Shown here piece after piece: positions 11,607 through 18,778 of a stretch of 33,001 nt of DNA. The translations under genes were made by a program, and so were the position numbers. Under the pieces are notes generated by a model. The model did not search any database and was not told where the DNA came from. It was given only the letters and a program-made list of their open reading frames with translations. This DNA is from Myxococcales bacterium (GTDB lineage: Bacteria; Myxococcota_A; UBA9042): positions 1-33,001 of the forward strand of contig CANMNA010000023.1 in assembly GCA_947499075.1 (NCBI GenBank), given 5' to 3'. Position 1 is the stretch's first letter, and every line of letters starts with the position of its first letter.

Positions 11607-11735
11607 TTAGGAACTGTCCAAGTATGGCTTGGACAGTTCGTGCTTGCTTGGTGGGTCGCAAGCTCGCGGCTTCACAGCCGACTCGCCGCTCCTTGCAGCA
11701 CCAAAGTGATCGAGTTGTTCCTTGACCGTTCCTTA
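11607..11735 (+). repeat. Intergenic element copy B (129 bp)
   Basis: Starts ttag-GAACTGTCCAAG-tatgg-CTTGGACAGTTC, ends gttccttgaccgttcctta; overlaps the stop codon (TTA, 11733-11735) of the converging minus-strand gene. Confidence 0.92.
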
Positions 11736-14700
11736 CTTGTCGGCGCGCACCATGATGTCGTCGATGAAGATGCCCTTGCCGCTGTTGCTGAAGCAGTCCT
11801 TCGAATCAAAGCTGAAGCCCAGCGTGACCGTCTTGCCATTGTAGGGCGTCATGTCAATCGCCACTTCACCCCACTTGCCGGTAATATTCGTCTTGGCAAT
11901 GTCCATCGGTGTCGCGACCACGGTGGTGGCCGTGTCCTGAATCGTGAGCGTGAGCGCGTCGTAGACTGTGCCGCCCTCGCCGTCGAAGTAGGCCTTGAAC
12001 TTGAGCCACGTCTTGGCGCCGACAGTTGGCGACGCCTTGACCACGAAGGCGCCGGTCTTGGCAGTGCCACCGACCTTGGTCGTGCCGGCCGGGCAGACAA
12101 AGTTGTACAGGGTGCCAGACAACGTGCTCAGGTTGAGCGAACACGCCGCACTGTAGGCCATGTCGCCGGCGTTGGCGTCAATCGCCCAGCCCACGGCGTT
12201 GAAGTTGGAGATCGTAAACGCGGCCGGGTTCGAGCACGTCACGGATTCGACATACGACGGCAATGGCGCGGTGTCCAAGGTCAAGTCGTCGACAAACCAG
12301 CCCTTGCCGCTGTTGCTCCCGGCGTCAATCGAATCGAACCGGAAACGCAGCACGACCTTCTTGCCCTTCAGCGCACTGAGGTCGACCGACGCCCAGCGCC
12401 AGTTGTTCTGAGCCACAGCGCTCGAGGTTTGCTGGACAGTAATCGGCAAGGTCACAAATGCATCGCCCGATGCTTCGACAAAGCGACGGTCGTAGAAGCC
12501 AGTCTCACTCTGCACCCACTCTTTGAACATCAGCGTGACCGGGCCGGTGCCCGCGTTGGTCAAGTCGATGACTGGGGCAAACGCCGAGCCTTGGGCCAGG
12601 CCCGAGAAGTCGAGACCGTTGTTCATATTCAGCGACATCTTGTTGGGCGCCGTGACCGCCGCGGCCGCGATGTCAGCCGTGGCGTCGATGGCCCAACCCG
12701 TCTTGTTGGCGTTGGCCGGGGTGAACTGCCAGCCGTTGTTGTTGTTGTTAAACGTCTCGCTGGCCCACGTCGTTGGGGTCAGCGCGATGATCGGTCCACC
12801 GTAAACGTTGGCTTCGTCGATGAACCACCCGGCGCCACCGTTGACCGCCGAGTCGCCGGTGGCGATCCGAAATCGCACCTGGAACTTCTTGCCAATCAAC
12901 GCGTTGACGTTGAACGCCTCGAGCACCCACGTCTTCTGTACGGCCTTGCTTAGCTTGTAGCCCAGCGTGACGTTTTGGAAGCCGTCGGTGCTGAATTCGA
13001 CGAAAAGCTGGTCAAAGCCGCCGCTTTCTACGTCGCTCCACGAGTAGAACAAGTAGGTCATTTGCGTGCCGGTAAACTTAGTGGCATCAATGAAGTACTT
13101 GCCCAAGCCGCTGATGTTGAGCGTTCCGCCGTCAAAGTTGGTGCCGTTGTTGACGTTGAGCGATGCACCGCCGGTCAGCTGGCCCGGCAAGCCGTTGGCA
13201 TCGGTGGCGAACTTGACGTTGTTGGCGCCAGCGCCGGCTGCGACCCACAGCGGGTCGCCGAAGTTGATGGCCCAGATGCTGGGGATGCCAAACGACGGGC
13301 AGACCAAGGCATCGGCCGTCAATAGGTGCAAGCATGCCGCGGTGACCTTGTCACAGCTGTCCAATGTGCATGGGTTGCTGTCGTCGCAGTTGATCTGGGG
13401 GCCGGCAGCGCAGGCGCTGTTGGCGCACTTGTCGGGCGTGGAGCACTTGTTGCCGTCGTCGCACACCGCGGTGTTGGCCGCGGCGGCGCACTTCTTGGCG
13501 ACCGCGTCGCAGCTGTCGTTGGTGCAGACATTGGCGTCGTCGCAGGGGTGGGGCACGGTGAGCGAGCACTTGCCGTTGCCACAAGTGTCCTTGTCGGTGC
13601 AGAAATTGCCGTCGTCGCAGCCGACGGTGTTGTTGGCGTTGATGCAGCCGGTGGTCGTGGCGCACGAGTCGTCGGTGCAGGGGTTGCTGTCGTCGCAGAT
13701 CACCTTGTTGGGGCCCACACACAGTTTGGCGCCGTTGCAGGTATCGCCCAGCGTGCACTTGTCGCCGTCGTCGCAGGGCAGCTTGTTGTCGGCGTACGAG
13801 CAGATGTTGTTGGCGCAAGAGTCGGTGGTGCAGGTGTTGGCATCGTCACAATTCTTGCCGATGCCGGTGCACTTGCCGCCGCCGTCGCAATTGTCGCCGG
13901 TGGTGCATCCGCTGCCGTCGTCGCAGGCGCCGCCCGCGGCCGTTGGCTTGTAGACACACCCCAGCTTGGGGTCGCAAGCGTCAGTCGTGCAGGCGTTCTT
14001 GTCGTCGCAGGCCGCGGCCGCCTTGCCGGCGCACTTGCCGCCAGCACAGATGTCGCCGGTGGTGCATACATTGTTGTCGTTGCAAGTCAGAGTGTTGTTG
14101 GCGACGAGGCAGCCCTTGGCCTTGTCGCAGCTGTCGTTGGTGCAGACCAGGCCATCGTCGCAGACCTTGGCCTTGCCGACACACGAGCCGGCTTTGCAGA
14201 TGTCGGTGTCGGTGCACTGATCTTTGTCGTCGCAATTGGCGGCGTTGTTGGTCTGAACGCATCCCAAGCCCTTGTCACAGGAACCGTCGGTGCAGGGGTT
14301 GGCGTCGTCGCACTTGTCCAGGGTGAGACCCGAGGTGCACAGCTTGTCCTTGCACACGTCGCCCAGCGTGCACTTGTCGCCGTCCTCGCACTTGGCCGTG
14401 TTGGCGACGTTGTTCACGCCCTTGGCTGGGTCGCACTTGTCGTCGGTACACGGGTTGCCGTCGTCAAGTGGGATCTTCTGACCTGCGCATACGCCGGCCT
14501 TGCACTCGTCGTTTTGGGTGCAGACGGTGTCGTCATCGCACACGGTGGCGTCGGCATAGTTGACCGTCTGGCACTTGCCGGTGTTGTCGTCGCAGGAGTC
14601 CAGGGTGCAGATCTTGCCGTCGTCGCACTTGACCGGCGCACCGACGCACATGCCGCTCTGGCAGCTGTCGGCGCTGGTGCATGCCGATCCGTCATCGCAC

Positions 14701-16139
14701 TTGTTGGCGTTGTCGACGCTTTTGCACAGCCCGCTGACAGAGTCGCAGGCGTCGGTGGTGCAGTCGTTTTTGTCGTCGCACGCAATCGGCACGCCGCCGC
14801 CGCACTTGCTGTCTTTGCAGACATCTTTTTGGGTGCACGGGTTGCCGTCGTCGCAGGGCGCGGCATTGGGCGTCGAGCTGCAGACGTTTTCAGCGCACCC
14901 TTCGTCCGTGCACGGGTTGTTGTCGTCGGCGCAGATCTTGCCAATGCCTTTGCATACACCGAGTTTACACACGTCGCCGCTGGTGCAGCTGTTGTCGTCG
15001 TCACAGGTGTCGGTGACATCTTTGCTGTTCAGGCAACCCGCGACCTTGTCGCAACTGTCCTTGGTGCAGGCATTCTTGTCGTTGCAGTCCAAGGCTTTGC
15101 CGGTGCATTTGCCAGCCGAGCACGACTCGTTGACGGTGCAGGTATCGCCGTCGTCACAGGTCGACGCATCGGCGGCCGGCGTGTGGCCACACCCTGTCTT
15201 GGTGTCGCAGGCATCGACGGTGCAGGCGTTCTTGTCATCGCAGTCGGTTGGCGTACCGGCATTGCAGATGCCGACGGCGCACAAGTCGCCACTGGTGCAG
15301 GCTGAGCCGTCTTGGCAAGCCGCGGTGTTGTTCTTGTGGATGCAGCCCTTGGTGCCTTTTTCAGCGTCGGTCACATCGCAGTTGTCGTCCGTGCAAGGGT
15401 TGCCGTCGTCACATTTGTCGACCTCGCCGGGGGCACACTTGCCGTCTTTGCACACGTCGGCCAGCGTACACACGTTGTTGTCGGAGCACTGGATCGCATT
15501 GTTGGCGTTGACACAGCCCTTGGCCGGGTCACAGGTGTCGTCGGTGCAGGCGTTGTTGTCGTCACAGTCCTTGTTGATGCCGCCGCACTTGCCGACCGCA
15601 CACTTGTCATCGGCGGTGCAGGCGTTGGTGTCGTCGCAGGTCGCACCGTCATCGGCGGACTTGGTGCCACACTGGCCGGTTGCGGCATCACAAGTGGCGA
15701 CGGTGCACGGCTCGGTGGCGGCCGGACAGTCTTTGGCTTCTTTGCACCCCGTGGCGACTTCTGCAGTGGCCGCGTCCGTCCCGCCGTCTGCGCTGTCGTC
15801 GGGGACCACCGCGTCGGTGCCGGTGGCCGTATCGATCGGACTTGTATCATCGGTGCCGGCTGCGGTGTCGACGGCGTCGCTGCCACTGCCTGCACCATCA
15901 GCGTCCACGGCTGCAGCATCGGCGCCTGTCGTATCCGTCGTCGCCGCCGTGTCGCTGCCGGTGACCGCGGTGTCCACGCCAGCCACGCCGTCGCCGGTAC
16001 CGACACCCGCGCCACCGCCGTTGCCTTCGCCGCCGCTGGTACAACCCAAGCCGATCGCGGCAAAAACCACCAGAATCTGGCGAGCGATTGCGGCCGCCGA
16101 CAGTGAACCAGCCCGATTAGACGGAAGAAAAGCGCTCAT
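11733..16139 (-). CDS. Giant predicted surface lipoprotein: D/A/T-rich tether, ~15 alternating Cys-rich dimers (Dicty_CTDC-like), three C-terminal jelly-roll/MAM-like domains
   Basis: VVFAAIGLGCTSGGEG lipobox; repeated CDDxNxCTxDxCDxxxGC / CDDGxxCTxxDxCxxGxC; GGAGWFIDEANV, NSGKGWFVDDLTL, NSGKGIFIDDIMV. Confidence 0.85.
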   Translation of the reverse strand: MSAFLPSNRAGSLSAAAIARQILVVFAAIGLGCTSGGEGNGGGAGVGTGDGVAGVDTAVTGSDTAATTDTTGADAAAVDADGAGSGSDAVDTAAGTDDTSPIDTATGTDAVVPDDSADGGTDAATAEVATGCKEAKDCPAATEPCTVATCDAATGQCGTKSADDGATCDDTNACTADDKCAVGKCGGINKDCDDNNACTDDTCDPAKGCVNANNAIQCSDNNVCTLADVCKDGKCAPGEVDKCDDGNPCTDDNCDVTDAEKGTKGCIHKNNTAACQDGSACTSGDLCAVGICNAGTPTDCDDKNACTVDACDTKTGCGHTPAADASTCDDGDTCTVNESCSAGKCTGKALDCNDKNACTKDSCDKVAGCLNSKDVTDTCDDDNSCTSGDVCKLGVCKGIGKICADDNNPCTDEGCAENVCSSTPNAAPCDDGNPCTQKDVCKDSKCGGGVPIACDDKNDCTTDACDSVSGLCKSVDNANKCDDGSACTSADSCQSGMCVGAPVKCDDGKICTLDSCDDNTGKCQTVNYADATVCDDDTVCTQNDECKAGVCAGQKIPLDDGNPCTDDKCDPAKGVNNVANTAKCEDGDKCTLGDVCKDKLCTSGLTLDKCDDANPCTDGSCDKGLGCVQTNNAANCDDKDQCTDTDICKAGSCVGKAKVCDDGLVCTNDSCDKAKGCLVANNTLTCNDNNVCTTGDICAGGKCAGKAAAACDDKNACTTDACDPKLGCVYKPTAAGGACDDGSGCTTGDNCDGGGKCTGIGKNCDDANTCTTDSCANNICSYADNKLPCDDGDKCTLGDTCNGAKLCVGPNKVICDDSNPCTDDSCATTTGCINANNTVGCDDGNFCTDKDTCGNGKCSLTVPHPCDDANVCTNDSCDAVAKKCAAAANTAVCDDGNKCSTPDKCANSACAAGPQINCDDSNPCTLDSCDKVTAACLHLLTADALVCPSFGIPSIWAINFGDPLWVAAGAGANNVKFATDANGLPGQLTGGASLNVNNGTNFDGGTLNISGLGKYFIDATKFTGTQMTYLFYSWSDVESGGFDQLFVEFSTDGFQNVTLGYKLSKAVQKTWVLEAFNVNALIGKKFQVRFRIATGDSAVNGGAGWFIDEANVYGGPIIALTPTTWASETFNNNNNGWQFTPANANKTGWAIDATADIAAAAVTAPNKMSLNMNNGLDFSGLAQGSAFAPVIDLTNAGTGPVTLMFKEWVQSETGFYDRRFVEASGDAFVTLPITVQQTSSAVAQNNWRWASVDLSALKGKKVVLRFRFDSIDAGSNSGKGWFVDDLTLDTAPLPSYVESVTCSNPAAFTISNFNAVGWAIDANAGDMAYSAACSLNLSTLSGTLYNFVCPAGTTKVGGTAKTGAFVVKASPTVGAKTWLKFKAYFDGEGGTVYDALTLTIQDTATTVVATPMDIAKTNITGKWGEVAIDMTPYNGKTVTLGFSFDSKDCFSNSGKGIFIDDIMVRADK
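13300..15746 (-). repeat. Region encoding the Cys-rich protein repeats of the 1468-aa lipoprotein
   Basis: Counted by eye: one leading partial unit then 15 two-unit dimers; bounds approximate. Confidence 0.8.
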
Positions 16140-16303
16140 GGGGACTCTCCAGCGCGGCAGTGGCGCATGTGGGCACGGCGAAAACGACCTGATCGCGGCT
16201 CGCCGGGACCAAATGCGACAAACTTGTGCAATTCAAATGGGTTGACGACAACCACGCCCCGACAGGGACCCCGTACTTTACAGGCTCCAGCGCTTCCGTC
16301 AAG

Positions 16304-16355
16304 CGATAACGCGGTGCGTTATCGGCGGCCTTGGGCGACTGAGGGTTGAGCCGCC
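16304..16355. other. Two adjacent inverted repeats: CGATAACGC-ggt-GCGTTATCG (16304-16324) and GGCGGC...GCCGCC (16324-16355)
   Basis: Read directly in the divergent intergenic region upstream of zapA. Confidence 0.6.
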
Positions 16356-16505
16356 AGGTTTGAGCGGTCCCAAAGGCGGTGTTGCGTTCAGCATTCAGGG
16401 TTGCCGACGCCCCCACACGCTGCTACGCTTCGCCATCGCGCGAGCCGCCAGACCGTACAAGACGCTGCGGTGCGGCGTTTGCGCACGCTGAGCGCTTGGC
16501 GCCAG

Positions 16506-16814
16506 ATGGAGCTTGCCGTGGCCCACACTGTCCGCATCTCTGTGCTCGGCATGGACTTGCGCCTGCAAACGGACGACGACGAGGCGTTTGTGCAGCGTGT
16601 CGCAGCGGCGGTCAACGACCGCGCAAGCCGCATGAAGCAAAAGGGCGCACCGCAGCAACAATTGGCGGTATTTGCTGCACTGCAACTGGCCGAAGAGTTG
16701 ATGCGCGAGCGCGACGCCGCCGTCGCCTTGCGGGCGCATCTGGCGCAGGAGTTGCGCGGCTTGGCCGCTGAGGTGCGCAGAGCCACGGCCGTGAGCGGCG
16801 CGGAGGATGCATGA
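16506..16814 (+). CDS. zapA: ZapA-like cell division protein
   Basis: AVAHTVRISVLGMDLRLQTDDDEAFVQRVAAAVNDRASRM...QLAVFAALQLAEELMRERD; upstream of the cyclo-ligase gene. Confidence 0.75.
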   Translation: MELAVAHTVRISVLGMDLRLQTDDDEAFVQRVAAAVNDRASRMKQKGAPQQQLAVFAALQLAEELMRERDAAVALRAHLAQELRGLAAEVRRATAVSGAEDA

Positions 16815-17464
16815 GCAGCAATGCCATCCCATCGTGGCCGGCGCTGGCTCCGGCGGGCCCGCCGCCGATCCCGCCCAGTGGTCGTGAGGGCTTGCCTTCT
16901 GACAAACCCGCGTGGCGTGCGGCGGCGCAGGAGGTCTTGCGGTGCCGCAGCGCTCAGGCGCGCACGCAACACCGCCAGGCATTAGAGCATCATGTGCTGC
17001 TGCTGGCCCAGCAGAGAGGCGCTAGGCTTGTCGCCATTTTCACGCCATTGGGCGCAGAGGCTGAGTCGCGCGATATGGCCAACGCGCTACTCGCGCACGG
17101 ATTTTCGCTAGCTTTTCCGCGGTTACTGCCCGACGGCAGCGCCATGCAGATGGTCCCGTGCGCGGGCCCCGCTGCGCTGCGGCCACGGCCGCGGACTCGG
17201 CTGTTGGAGCCCGAGGGCCCGGCGTGCGCCGCGACAGATCTGGACATGATCGTGGTCCCGACACTGGCGATTTCGCCCGAGTTGGTGCGTTTGGGTCACG
17301 GTGGCGGCCACTACGAGCGGTACTTGCCGACGCTGCGCGCTGACTGCACGACCATCGCCGCAGTGGCTACGGGGTGCGTGTGGCAGTGGGGTCCGCAAGA
17401 GCCTCAAGATTGCCGGATGCAGCTGGCGTGCACCGAGCGCGGGCTGTTCGGCGCTCAAACCTGA
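16811..17464 (+). CDS. 5-formyltetrahydrofolate cyclo-ligase family protein
   Basis: RCRSAQARTQHRQALEHHVLLLAQQRGARLVAIFTPLGAEAESRDMANALLAHGFSLAFPRLLPDGSAMQM; VVPTLAISPELVRLGHGGGHYERYLPTLRAD. Confidence 0.85.
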   Translation: MSSNAIPSWPALAPAGPPPIPPSGREGLPSDKPAWRAAAQEVLRCRSAQARTQHRQALEHHVLLLAQQRGARLVAIFTPLGAEAESRDMANALLAHGFSLAFPRLLPDGSAMQMVPCAGPAALRPRPRTRLLEPEGPACAATDLDMIVVPTLAISPELVRLGHGGGHYERYLPTLRADCTTIAAVATGCVWQWGPQEPQDCRMQLACTERGLFGAQT

Positions 17465-17478
17465 CTCTGGGTGGTGCG

Positions 17479-18375
17479 ATGCGCCTGTTGATCCGCTCTG
17501 CCCTGCCGTCCTTGCTGGCCGCCGTTGCGACAAGCTGTGCCGGCGCGACGGCTCCGACACCCTCAGTAGCGAGCGGCGATGCCGCTGGCGCAGGCGCGGG
17601 CCAAGCCGAAGTGCAAGCGGGACCTGATGCTGCGATCACCGCCAAGGACGCTGGCGGCGACGCACAGACAGACGCCGCAAAAACGGACGCGACCAAGACG
17701 GACACCGCCAAGACCGATGCGGCCAAGGCAGACACCGGCAAAGGTGATGCAGTCGCCGATAACGGCATCACGCCCGCCAAAGTCGTGTGCGGCGACAAAT
17801 TCTGCGCCGAAGGCGAAGAAGACTGCGCCATCTGTGAGTACGACTGTGGCCCATGCGCCGCCGTCTGCGGCGACAGCCAGTGCGGCACCGGCGAGAACTG
17901 CACCAGCTGCGCCAAAGACTGCGGCGGGTGCCCCGGCGTGTGCGGCAGCGGCTACTGCGACCCGATTGAGGACTGCAAGAGCTGCCCCGGCGACTGTGGG
18001 ACCTGCGCTCCCGGATGCGGCAACGGCGCCTGCGACAAGGCGACCGAGACCTGCGACGACTGCCCGCTCGATTGCGGCAAGTGCAGCAACGAACCGTGCG
18101 ACCCCTACACGTCCAAGGGTTGCAAAGAAGTCGAGCAGTGTTTTCCCTACAGCGGCGGCGACTTGGTGTGTCTGGGTGCCGGCAAGTACACGCTGGGCCA
18201 AAAATGTTACCCGCTGGTCGATTGCGTCAAGGGCTTGATTTGCATCAACTCGACGTGCACGCCGATTTGCGATGCCACCGGCAAGCAACCGGCTTATGGC
18301 TGCAGCGGCGGCAAGAAGTGCGTAGCGATTGGCCAATCGGGCAAGGACAGCGCTGGGGTCGGAGCTTGCCTGTAG
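17479..18375 (+). CDS. Predicted Cys-rich lipoprotein with TDAAK-type tether and four ~24-aa CGDxxC...EDCxxCxxDCGxC units
   Basis: SLLAAVATSCAGATAP lipobox; VCGDKFCAEGEEDCAICEYDCGPC / VCGDSQCGTGENCTSCAKDCGGC / VCGSGYCDPIEDCKSCPGDCGTC / GCGNGACDKATETCDDCPLDCGKC. Confidence 0.75.
   Translation: MRLLIRSALPSLLAAVATSCAGATAPTPSVASGDAAGAGAGQAEVQAGPDAAITAKDAGGDAQTDAAKTDATKTDTAKTDAAKADTGKGDAVADNGITPAKVVCGDKFCAEGEEDCAICEYDCGPCAAVCGDSQCGTGENCTSCAKDCGGCPGVCGSGYCDPIEDCKSCPGDCGTCAPGCGNGACDKATETCDDCPLDCGKCSNEPCDPYTSKGCKEVEQCFPYSGGDLVCLGAGKYTLGQKCYPLVDCVKGLICINSTCTPICDATGKQPAYGCSGGKKCVAIGQSGKDSAGVGACL
17671..17745 (+). repeat. Five 15-bp coding repeats (DAAKT / DATKT / DTAKT / DAAKA / DTGKG)
   Basis: Read directly from the tether of the 17479 gene. 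Confidence 0.75.
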
Positions 18376-18384
18376 GCAGGCTGC

Positions 18385-18475
18385 TTAGAGCACCAACAAA
18401 ATCGAGTCGATTTTGTTGCTGACTCGTTTGCTTGCTTCGTGGGTTGCCAAGCTCGCGAAAGCGTTCGACTCGCGG
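18385..18475 (+). repeat. Divergent intergenic element copy E
   Basis: CAACAAAATCG-agt-CGATTTTGTTG hairpin (18394-18418) then cttgcttcgtgggttgccaagctcgcgaaagcgttcgactcgcgg; 3' end not recognisable. Confidence 0.65.
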
Positions 18476-18649
18476 CAACAGTGCCGAACCTACTGCCTCG
18501 TTACACGGATTTCGACAAGTTGACTGTCTCCGTTGCACGGACCTCTCCGGCGGGCGGGCGCGGAGGCCCCCTCTACCCGGGCCACGGCAACCGGTCAAAA
18601 CCGGTGTAACGGCGTACTACTGCCGATCGACTTAATTTCGCCGGGGCAC

Positions 18650-18778
18650 TTAGGCACGGTCAAGGAACAACTCGATCACTTTAGTGCTGCAAGGAGCGGC
18701 GAGTCGGCTGTCAAGCCGAGAGCTTGCGACCCACCTAGCAAGCTGGAACTGTCCAAGTTATTCTTGGACAGTTCCTGA
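18650..18778 (-). repeat. Intergenic element copy C (129 bp)
   Basis: Same as copy B on the minus strand; hairpin GAACTGTCCAAG-ttatt-CTTGGACAGTTC at 18746-18774. Confidence 0.9.

Noticed and set aside
13300-15746. CRISPR array or DNA-level satellite
   Set aside because: Periodicity comes from in-frame protein repeats with variable spacing, not identical DNA repeats with unique spacers.
12975-16245. Long plus-strand ORFs 13326..15305, 14560..16245, 13066..13953
   Set aside because: Antisense to the Cys-rich repeat gene. The repeats' uniform codons keep the opposite frames open; translations are repetitive A/V/G or S/L/Q-rich without domains.
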